DNA from: Acidobacteriota bacterium
GTDB lineage: Bacteria; Acidobacteriota; Thermoanaerobaculia; Thermoanaerobaculales; Thermoanaerobaculaceae
DNA length: 6,837 nt
Reading direction: 5' to 3'
NCBI GenBank assembly: GCA_027458945.1
Contig: DAIDOU010000053.1
Location: 1 to 6,837 of the forward strand
Within the stretch, counting starts at the first letter, position 1; each line of letters begins with the position of its first letter. The notes beneath the pieces are model-generated. The model was not told where the DNA came from. It did no database searches and saw only the letters and a list, made by a program, of their open reading frames with translations. The position numbers and the translations under genes are program-made. Positions 1 through 4,568 of this stretch are shown here, in pieces.

Positions 1-353
1 ACCAGCCGGAACGCCGGCTCCGCGCGCTGGCCCGGCGGGCAGTAGACGAGCGCCAGCTCCGCGACGACCTGCCCCGCGGCCCACGCCGAGGGGCGGGCCG
101 CCAGGTCGAACGCCGAGCGGACCATCACCGCCTCGTCGAGCGTCGCCAGCTCCGATCCGGCGCGCTCGAAGAAGCTCACGCGAACGTGCGCCAGCGGTTC
201 CGTCGCGGTGGCCAGCGACGAGCGCAGCGAGCGGGCCCGCCGCGCCACCGCCCGCAGCTGGCCGGAGGCGCGGCCGAGCAGCACGACCACCAGGTCCCGC
301 TCCCGGAACGGGTACCGGGCCAGGACCAGCGCCTCGTCACGCCGGAGAGGCAT
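1..353 (-). CDS. recO: DNA repair protein RecO, N-terminal part (cut by window start)
   Basis: RecO binds single-stranded DNA and SSB and, with RecR, loads RecA in the RecFOR gap-repair pathway. The minus-strand frame opens at ATG 353 and gives 117 complete codons before the window edge. It begins MPLRRDEALVLARYPFRERD, then has VVVLLGRASGQLRAVARRAR, the pattern of the RecO N-terminal OB fold (roughly residues 1-80): a short strand, a request to switch on resistance to stress-like 'RD/ESD' turn, and a 'G.LRAVARGAR' loop. Residues 90-117 begin the helical middle domain (AELALVYCPPGQ then PAFRLV). The C-terminal half is outside the window, so any zinc-binding cysteines cannot be judged. The start lies inside the 3' end of rnd, 17 nt before that gene's stop codon ends, which suggests translational coupling in one transcript. 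Identification rests on recalled family patterns; the gene boundary is well supported by the continuous frame. Confidence 0.85.
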   Translation of the reverse strand, partial: MPLRRDEALVLARYPFRERDLVVVLLGRASGQLRAVARRARSLRSSLATATEPLAHVRVSFFERAGSELATLDEAVMVRSAFDLAARPSAWAAGQVVAELALVYCPPGQRAEPAFRL

Positions 354-1506
354 CCGGGCGGCGCGCTCCGTCGCGCCAGCTCTCGACGAGGACGAGGAGC
401 GCCGGCGCGAGCACGGCGGCGCGCCAGCGGCGGCCGAGGCAATCGGCGAGTTCCGCCTCGACGGCGGGCCGCCGGTCGACGACCTGCTCGAGCCCGGCCC
501 GCGGCGCCAGCACGCCCCCTTCGATGCCCAGCTCCTTCGCCACCCGGTCGCGCGCATCGCGCGCCTCTCGCACCCGGCGCTCGCGCTCGCGGTCGACCGG
601 CGGCCGGCCGACTCTCTCCCGGGCCGGCACCGGCGCGGCCGAGGCCAGGACTCGCACGAGCTCGCCGCCGCTGCGGCGGAGCGTGCCCCGGCCGATCCCC
701 GGCGTCGCGCCCAGCGCAGCGAGGTCGGCCGGCGGCGTCGCCGCCAGTGCGAGCATCGTCTCGGCGCGCAGCACCTTGAACGGCGGCACGTCGGCCGCCG
801 CGGCCACGCCCTCGCGCCAGGTCCACAGCGCCGCGATCCGGTCGCGGGCCTCGCCCGCCAGGGCCTTTGCGCCCTTGACCCGCTCGAACGCGAGCGGGTC
901 CGGGACGGGCGGCTCCCAGCGCACCGCCTCCAGGGCCGCGCACTCCTCCGCCCACCACGCGGCCCGGCCGAGCTCCTCCAGCCGCGCCGCCAGCCGCGCC
1001 CGCAGCACCGCGAGGTAGGCGGTGTCGCCGGCGGCGTAGGCCAGCAGCTCCGGCTCCAGCGGCCGCGCGCCCCAGTCGGCGCGCTGGTACTTCTTGTCGA
1101 GCACGATCCCGACCTCGCGCTCGACGAGCGTCGCCAGACCGGTCTGCGGCTCGCCCAGGAGCTGCGCCGCGAGCTGGGTATCGGCGAGCCGCACGACGCG
1201 GGCGCCGAGGTCGCGGTCGAGCACGCGCAGGTCGTAGTCCGCGCCGTGCATGACCTTTTCGACGCCCTCGTCGGCGAGCAGCCGCGCGAACGGCTGCAGG
1301 GTGGCGCGGCCGCACGCGAGCGGGTCGACGACCACGTGCCGGCCCGCAAACGAGAGCTGGATCAGGCAGAGCTTGTGGTGGTAGGAGTGCAGCGAGTCCG
1401 ACTCGGTATCGACCGCAAGCGCCCCCGCGGCGGCGGCGGCGGCGCAGACGCGAGACACTCCGGCCTCGTCGGTCACCAGCTCGGGGCGCAGCTCCTCGGG
1501 TCTCAT
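337..1506 (-). CDS. rnd: Ribonuclease D (DEDDy 3'-5' exoribonuclease with HRDC domain)
   Basis: This 389-residue protein is a 3'-to-5' exoribonuclease that trims tRNA precursors and other small RNAs in the cytoplasm. All DEDDy residues are visible: D33 and E35 in VDTESDS (Exo I), D92 in HGADYDLRVL (Exo II), and Y157 and D161 in LLAYAAGDTAYL (Exo III). An HRDC domain follows at about residues 213-292 (from FERVKGAKAL through PGIGRGTLRRSGGELVRVL), then a charged linker and a weaker helical C-terminal segment resembling the second HRDC-like module of E. coli RNase D. The length is close to the usual 370-390 residues. ATG 1506 gives a full Exo I domain. I see no Shine-Dalgarno before it; the 15 nt upstream read TACGATCGCGCCGCC and follow a hairpin. 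The gene lies 59 nt after the exported-protein gene and overlaps recO by 17 nt. No catalytic residue is missing, so an active enzyme is expected. Confidence 0.95.
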   Translation of the reverse strand: MRPEELRPELVTDEAGVSRVCAAAAAAGALAVDTESDSLHSYHHKLCLIQLSFAGRHVVVDPLACGRATLQPFARLLADEGVEKVMHGADYDLRVLDRDLGARVVRLADTQLAAQLLGEPQTGLATLVEREVGIVLDKKYQRADWGARPLEPELLAYAAGDTAYLAVLRARLAARLEELGRAAWWAEECAALEAVRWEPPVPDPLAFERVKGAKALAGEARDRIAALWTWREGVAAAADVPPFKVLRAETMLALAATPPADLAALGATPGIGRGTLRRSGGELVRVLASAAPVPARERVGRPPVDRERERRVREARDARDRVAKELGIEGGVLAPRAGLEQVVDRRPAVEAELADCLGRRWRAAVLAPALLVLVESWRDGARRPDASPA

Positions 1507-1521
1507 GGCGGCGCGATCGTA

Positions 1522-1559
1522 GACCGCCGCGGCGGGGGCCGCAAGGCGAGCCGGCGGTC
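1522..1559 (-). promoter_or_regulatory. Hairpin upstream of rnd
   Basis: GACCGCCG (1522-1529) and CGGCGGTC (1552-1559) are perfect 8-base inverted copies around a 22-nt GC-rich loop. On the minus strand the structure begins 6 nt after the stop codon of the exported-protein gene and ends 15 nt before the rnd ATG. There is no T run, so it is not a canonical intrinsic terminator. It could act as an mRNA-stability element, a processing site or a translational control element for rnd. In this GC-rich background chance pairing is a real alternative. Confidence 0.35.
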
Positions 1560-1565
1560 GCGGCG

Positions 1566-2279
1566 TCAGAAGTCCCCGGCCGGTGGTTGCGGCAGCGCCT
1601 GCAGCACGTCGACGTCCACCGTCTCGCCGGTCTCGGCGATCGTGCGCTCATGGGCGAAGTAAACGCCGCCGTGCGCCTGCCAGTCGCTCCAGGTCACGGT
1701 CAGGGTGCCGCCGCTTCGCGCCAGGACCGTGCGCTCGAGCCGTCCCGTGGCGGGGTCGAGCGTCACCTTCCAGTCGCCCACCGCCGAGAGCACGTCCGCG
1801 GCGGGCGCCATCGCGCCGCCGGCCTCGGGCACGTCGGGGAGCGGCTTGACCGTCACGCCCGCCATCCCCCAGTCGAGTGGAAACGTCAGCCACAACGTGT
1901 CCTCGCCGAACCGCTGCAGCGCCCACTTCATGGTGTCGGCCAACCGGGAACCCGTGAGCTGCGCGCCGTCGATCCACGCCCCTCCGGTCTTGGACGCGAG
2001 GTCGATCGCGATCGCCGTCTTCCCCCCGCCCGCCGCCGGCGCCGTGAGGCGGAGGAACCCGTCCCGGCGGTCCCAGCGGTACAGGTACGGCCCCTGCACG
2101 CCCGACGGGCTGGTGATCTTGACGGTGAACTTCAGGTACCCCAGCGCGTGCCAGTTCGCGGCGCCGCCGCACGCGGCCAACTGCCCGGACGGCGTGCGCG
2201 GGTCGGGCCCATTGAAACAGAGGCCCGGAACGGCCACGGCCAAAAGCGCGAGAACGGTTGCCGCGTGAGCTTTCGCCAT
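1566..2279 (-). CDS. Exported LolA/LolB-like fold protein of unknown role
   Basis: This 237-residue protein has a classic signal peptide: basic start MAKAHAA, hydrophobic core TVLALLAVAVPG (residues 8-19), then a likely cleavage near residues 19-21. C21 is present, but VPGLC is a poor lipobox because the residue before Cys is Leu, so periplasmic release seems more likely than lipidation. The mature part opens with AACGGAANWHALGYLKF (residues 35-51) and continues with alternating beta strands (LYRWDRRDGFLRL, AIAIDLASKTGGAWIDG, KVTLDPATGRLER, LTVTWSDWQ, GGVYFAHERTIAETG). This resembles 'outer membrane lipoprotein-sorting'-type proteins of the LolA/LolB superfamily, in which a half-barrel binds acyl chains or another hydrophobic ligand. 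The ligand is unknown. It is the first gene of the leftward block and diverges from the methyltransferase gene. The fold assignment is by recalled pattern only and could be wrong; export is much surer. Confidence 0.7.
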   Translation of the reverse strand: MAKAHAATVLALLAVAVPGLCFNGPDPRTPSGQLAACGGAANWHALGYLKFTVKITSPSGVQGPYLYRWDRRDGFLRLTAPAAGGGKTAIAIDLASKTGGAWIDGAQLTGSRLADTMKWALQRFGEDTLWLTFPLDWGMAGVTVKPLPDVPEAGGAMAPAADVLSAVGDWKVTLDPATGRLERTVLARSGGTLTVTWSDWQAHGGVYFAHERTIAETGETVDVDVLQALPQPPAGDF

Positions 2280-2283
2280 CCTG

Positions 2284-2293
2284 CCCCCCCCCC
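2284..2293 (-). repeat. Ten-base G tract in the ribosome-binding region
   Basis: The plus strand has ten consecutive C, so the minus-strand mRNA has G10, followed by CAGG and then ATG 2279. There is no other Shine-Dalgarno in the expected window, so the G tract must itself pair with the anti-Shine-Dalgarno or the message is poorly initiated. Runs of this length slip during replication and are also error-prone in sequencing. Confidence 0.6.
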
Positions 2294-2355
2294 GGCGATG
2301 TCGGACTGGAATTCGCGCTCTGTCAGCCCGGTGTCACGGCGGTGAGCGCGCCTCG

Positions 2356-2361
2356 ATTCTA
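2356..2361 (-). promoter_or_regulatory. Possible -10 element for the exported-protein block
   Basis: On the minus strand this reads TAGAAT, five of six matches to TATAAT, in an otherwise GC-rich gap. It would start a transcript near 2349, giving a leader of about 70 nt before ATG 2279. No good -35 hexamer lies 16-18 nt upstream (CTCCGG at 17 nt), so an activator or weak constitutive use would be needed. This is inference from motif match only. Confidence 0.3.
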
Positions 2362-2367
2362 CACCCG

Positions 2368-2391
2368 CTCCGGGGACACCGGAGAACGGTG
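2368..2391. repeat. Two overlapping, mutually exclusive inverted repeats
   Basis: CTCCGG (2368-2373) pairs with CCGGAG (2379-2384) around GGACA. CACCG (2377-2381) pairs with CGGTG (2387-2391) around GAGAA. They share bases 2377-2384, so only one can form at a time in RNA. They sit between the two divergent -10 candidates, over both possible -35 regions, which is where an operator would be expected. Neither is long enough to exclude chance. Confidence 0.3.
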
Positions 2392-2413
2392 CCGGACGGC
2401 TCGCGGGCGCGGT

Positions 2414-2419
2414 TACACT
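2414..2419 (+). promoter_or_regulatory. Possible -10 element for the methyltransferase gene
   Basis: TACACT, within GGTTACACTG, matches TATAAT at four of six positions and is one of the few AT-containing spots in the gap. A start about 7 nt downstream falls at base 2426, exactly the A of an ATG. The -35 region is weak (GCCGGA at 17 nt spacing). Promoter use is inferred. Confidence 0.35.
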
Positions 2420-2425
2420 GAGTCG

Positions 2426-2464
2426 ATGAGCCACCGCCCCGTCCCCTGCGACCACCATGCGTGA
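2426..2464 (+). CDS. Possible 12-codon upstream ORF (leader peptide)
   Basis: ATG 2426 opens the peptide MSHRPVPCDHHA, ending at TGA 2462-2464, which overlaps the first codons of the methyltransferase gene (ATG 2457) in another frame. If transcription starts at 2426 this would be a leaderless reading frame whose termination delivers ribosomes to ATG 2457. That would explain how a gene without a Shine-Dalgarno is translated. Alternatives are that it is not translated, or that a one-base sequencing error hides an N-terminal extension of the methyltransferase. Little beyond position supports it. Confidence 0.2.
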   Translation: MSHRPVPCDHHA

Positions 2465-3284
2465 GCCGCCCGCGCCCGAGCCGCTCGGCCGACACAGCGC
2501 GCGTGTCGCCCGCCTGCGCCGCATCGTCCAACGCCAGGAGCCCAAACTCACGGTCGTGGACGGGCTCAAGCTCACGCTCGACCTCGCCGCCGCCGGCGTC
2601 CCGATCGTCGAGCTGTTCACGGTCGCCGAGCGGCTCGAGGCGCTGCGCGCCAGCGCCGCGCTCGCGCCGCTGTTCGCCGCCGGGCGCGCGCACCTGCTCG
2701 ATCCCGCGACCTCGGCGCAGATCGCTCCGACGCGACAGACCCAGGGCGTGCTCGCGGTGGTCGCGACCCCGGCCGCCCGCGTCCCTCCGGTCGGGGTCGT
2801 GGTCTACCTCGACCGCGTGCAGGACCCGGGCAACGTCGGCGGGGTCATCCGCTGCGCCGCCGCGTTCGGCGCCACCGGCGTCGCCTGCTCCCCGGGGTGC
2901 GCCGACCCGTTCTCGCCGCGCGCCGTGCGCGGCTCGGCCGGGCAGTCGCTGCTGCTTCCCATCGAGGCCGAGGCGCTGTTCGGCCCGCTCGCCGAGGCGG
3001 TGCGGCGCGCGGGCGGCGAGGTGGCGGCCACCGCCGGGCGAACGGGGACGCAGCTGCCGCGCTGGCGGCCGCGCTCGCCGCTCCTGCTCGCCTTCGGCAA
3101 CGAGGGCCAGGGGGTGTCGGCGGAGGTCGCGGCGGCGTGCGGGACGCAGGTTTCCGTCCCGCTGCTCGAGCCGGTCGAGTCGCTCAACGTGGCGGCCAGC
3201 GCCGCGGTGATCCTCGCGTCGCTGGCGGGGGTTGCGGGCTCACCTATACTTGAATCGCAGTATCGGAAAGGGAGGTCGCGGTGA
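2457..3284 (+). CDS. SpoU/TrmH-family RNA 2'-O-ribose methyltransferase
   Basis: This 275-residue enzyme is predicted to transfer a methyl group from S-adenosylmethionine to a ribose 2'-hydroxyl in rRNA or tRNA. The three SPOUT motifs are clear: motif 1 YLDRVQDPGNVGGVIRCAAA (residues 117-136, with N126 and R132), motif 2 LAFGNEGQGVS (211-221, E216), and motif 3 VPLLEPVESLNVAASAAVIL (234-253, S242 and N244), which forms the trefoil knot that binds the cofactor. Residues 12-105 form the substrate-binding N-terminal domain typical of RlmB/TsnR relatives (RLRRIVQRQEPKLTVVDG onward). The target nucleotide cannot be read from sequence; 23S rRNA is the commonest for this subgroup. ATG 2457 is the first possible in-frame start because a TGA lies in frame at 2427; it has no Shine-Dalgarno. 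The last codons hold the promoter-like and ribosome-binding sequences of the next gene, and the stop overlaps its GTG. Confidence 0.92.
   Translation: MREPPAPEPLGRHSARVARLRRIVQRQEPKLTVVDGLKLTLDLAAAGVPIVELFTVAERLEALRASAALAPLFAAGRAHLLDPATSAQIAPTRQTQGVLAVVATPAARVPPVGVVVYLDRVQDPGNVGGVIRCAAAFGATGVACSPGCADPFSPRAVRGSAGQSLLLPIEAEALFGPLAEAVRRAGGEVAATAGRTGTQLPRWRPRSPLLLAFGNEGQGVSAEVAAACGTQVSVPLLEPVESLNVAASAAVILASLAGVAGSPILESQYRKGRSR
3245..3250 (+). promoter_or_regulatory. Possible internal -10 element for the eRF1-like gene
   Basis: TATACT matches TATAAT at five of six positions and lies within the 3' end of the methyltransferase reading frame, 31 nt before the GTG start of the next gene. The -35 match is weak (CTGGCG at 3222-3227, 17-nt spacing). 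It may give the eRF1-like gene transcription independent of the upstream gene. Confidence 0.4.
3271..3276 (+). promoter_or_regulatory. Strong Shine-Dalgarno for the eRF1-like gene
   Basis: GGAGGT, within AAAGGGAGGT, lies 4 nt before GTG 3281. It decides the start codon of the downstream gene in favour of GTG and contrasts with the missing site before the methyltransferase gene. The sequence also encodes the last residues of the methyltransferase (KGRSR). Confidence 0.8.
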
Positions 3285-4405
3285 TCCGACATCGTGACAT
3301 CGAGCAGCTCCAGCAGCTCTCCCAGGCCCCCGGCAAGACGCTGACCGTGTACCTCGACGTCGATCAGACCAACGCCGCCAACCGCAAGCGCCAGTTCGAG
3401 ACGCACCTCAAGGACATGCTCAAGCAGCTGCGGGCGGCGCACCCCGACGACGACGAGCTGACGCTCACCTGCGACGAAGCCGAGGAGATCCTCAGGACGA
3501 TCGAGCCGACAGGGAAGACGCTCGTTCTCGCCCGCCACCGCGGGCTCGGGGTCACGTTCCGCAAGGTCATCCGCATCGCGCTGCCGTCGTTCTCCTACTG
3601 GAGCCACGGCGCGTTCCTCCGTCCCCTGCTCGAGGCGCTCGACGAGCACGAGCGCTTCGGCATCGTCCTCGTGGACCAGAAGCGGGCCCGCCTGCTCACC
3701 GTCTTTCTCGGCGACATCGAGGAGCACAGGGACCTGATCTCTCAGGTCCCGCCCCGGCCCGACTCTCCCACCAGCGACAAGCTGCGCTCGCAGTCGCGTA
3801 TGGAGCGGCACCACGACGAGAGCGTGTCCGCTCACGTGCGGACGGTCGCGGCCGAGATCGCCCGCCTGCTCGACCAGCTCGAGGTGGACCGCCTGATCAT
3901 CGGCGGCAACGTGGGCGTCGCCTCGGAGCTGGCCCGCGCGCTGCCGAAACGGTTGCGCGGCCGTCTCGTCGAGGTGCTGCCGATCCCCGTCACCGCCACC
4001 ACCGACGACATCCTCGCGCGAGCGAGCGAGGTGCAGACCCGCATCGAGCGTGCCGAGGAGCTCGAGATCGTCCGCGATCTGCTCAAGGAAGTGCGCAAGG
4101 GCGGACGCGCGGTGGCGGGCCTTGCCGCCACCCTCGAGGCGATCAACGAGGGGCGGGTGTGGAAGCTCGTCTACCTGCAGGGCGCGGCGATCGAGGGCGG
4201 CGTGTGCCACGCCTGCCACATGCTCTTCGACCCGGCCGACGAGCGCTGCCCGGTGTGCGGCGGGAACCTCCAGCGTGAGCCGCACCTGGTGGACCGAATG
4301 GCGCGGGCGGTGCTCGACCGCGGCGGCCACGTGGAGATGGTGGACGGCCCCGCGGCCGAGGCGCTGCGCGCCGTCACCGAGGTCGCGGCGCTCATGCACT
4401 CATGA
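3281..4405 (+). CDS. Bacterial archaeo-eukaryotic-type release factor homologue (baeRF, eRF1/Pelota-like)
   Basis: This 374-residue protein resembles the bacterial relatives of eRF1 (baeRF families; family 10 is my best guess). Residues 1-120 form an N-terminal domain (TLTVYLDVDQTNAANRKRQF). Residues 124-245 resemble eRF1 domain 2: a FGIVLVDQKRARLLTVFLGD strand pair, a charged loop, a long helix (HVRTVAAEIARLLDQ) and LIIGGNVGVASELARALP. Residues 250-374 match eRF1 domain 3 (L7Ae-like; GLAATLEAINEGRVWKLVYL) with an inserted zinc ribbon C309-x2-C312-x10-C323-x2-C326. In eRF1, domain 2 carries the GGQ that releases the peptide; here the equivalent loop reads LRSQSRMERHH (168-178), keeping Q171 but not the glycines. 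A role at stalled or terminating ribosomes is inferred from family, not shown. GTG 3281 is chosen for its Shine-Dalgarno and a 4-nt overlap with the upstream stop. A tRNA-Leu gene follows 46 nt later. Confidence 0.85.
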   Translation: MIRHRDIEQLQQLSQAPGKTLTVYLDVDQTNAANRKRQFETHLKDMLKQLRAAHPDDDELTLTCDEAEEILRTIEPTGKTLVLARHRGLGVTFRKVIRIALPSFSYWSHGAFLRPLLEALDEHERFGIVLVDQKRARLLTVFLGDIEEHRDLISQVPPRPDSPTSDKLRSQSRMERHHDESVSAHVRTVAAEIARLLDQLEVDRLIIGGNVGVASELARALPKRLRGRLVEVLPIPVTATTDDILARASEVQTRIERAEELEIVRDLLKEVRKGGRAVAGLAATLEAINEGRVWKLVYLQGAAIEGGVCHACHMLFDPADERCPVCGGNLQREPHLVDRMARAVLDRGGHVEMVDGPAAEALRAVTEVAALMHS

Positions 4406-4451
4406 CGGCCGGACGCGGGGGGCCGGGCCGGCGCACCGCGGCCGGCGCGAT

Positions 4452-4537
4452 GCCGGAGTGGCGAAATGGCAGACGCAGGAGACTTAAAATCTCCGGCCCG
4501 CAAGGGCGTAAGGGTTCGAACCCCTTCTCCGGCACCA
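4452..4537 (+). tRNA. tRNA-Leu (anticodon UAA)
   Basis: All arms fold: acceptor GCCGGAG (4452-4458) with CTCCGGC (4527-4533); D arm GCG...CGC with loop AAATGGCAGA; anticodon stem GGAGA/TCTCC (4478-4482, 4490-4494) around CTTAAAA, giving anticodon TAA at 4485-4487; long class II variable arm GCCC-GCAA-GGGC (4496-4507); T arm AAGGG/CCCTT around TTCGAAC (4515-4521). The discriminator is A4534 and CCA is encoded at 4535-4537. It reads UUA and, by wobble, UUG. The 46 nt before it hold only GC-rich sequence with a 9-bp direct repeat (GGCCGGCGC at 4426 and 4440), and I see no clear promoter, so read-through from the eRF1-like gene is possible. Confidence 0.97.
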
Positions 4538-4556
4538 AACCGCGCGGCGTGAATCG

Positions 4557-4562
4557 AGGAGG
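4557..4562 (+). promoter_or_regulatory. Shine-Dalgarno of the site-2 protease gene
   Basis: AGGAGG lies 6 nt before ATG 4569 and only 19 nt after the CCA end of the tRNA. It fixes the start codon. It also implies that the protease message is either processed from a tRNA-containing transcript or starts inside or before the tRNA, as there is no room for a separate promoter after it. Confidence 0.8.
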
Positions 4563-4568
4563 CGGCGC

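Noticed and set aside
176..1662. Open frames of 491 codons (minus) and 484 codons (plus) across the rnd region
   Set aside because: Both are rich in Arg, Ala, Pro and Gly with no domain pattern and overlap rnd, whose catalytic motifs are complete. Long spurious frames are expected at this GC content because stop codons are rare.
2258..2464. 68-codon plus-strand frame through the divergent gap
   Set aside because: It begins opposite the signal-peptide codons of the exported protein and has no recognisable content; only its last 12 codons, from ATG 2426, were kept as a tentative leader ORF.
2804..4399. 531-codon minus-strand frame opposite the methyltransferase and eRF1-like genes
   Set aside because: Low-complexity His, Arg, Glu and Ala composition typical of the antisense of a GC-rich gene; the plus-strand genes have clear motifs and ribosome-binding sites.
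4426..4448. Nine-base direct repeat GGCCGGCGC before the tRNA
   Set aside because: Short and made only of G and C, so chance is likely in this background; no other copies of a set were noticed.
4520..4540. tRNA-Leu 3' end as an integration (att) site
   Set aside because: No second copy of the tRNA 3' end and no integrase or other mobile gene is visible in the window.
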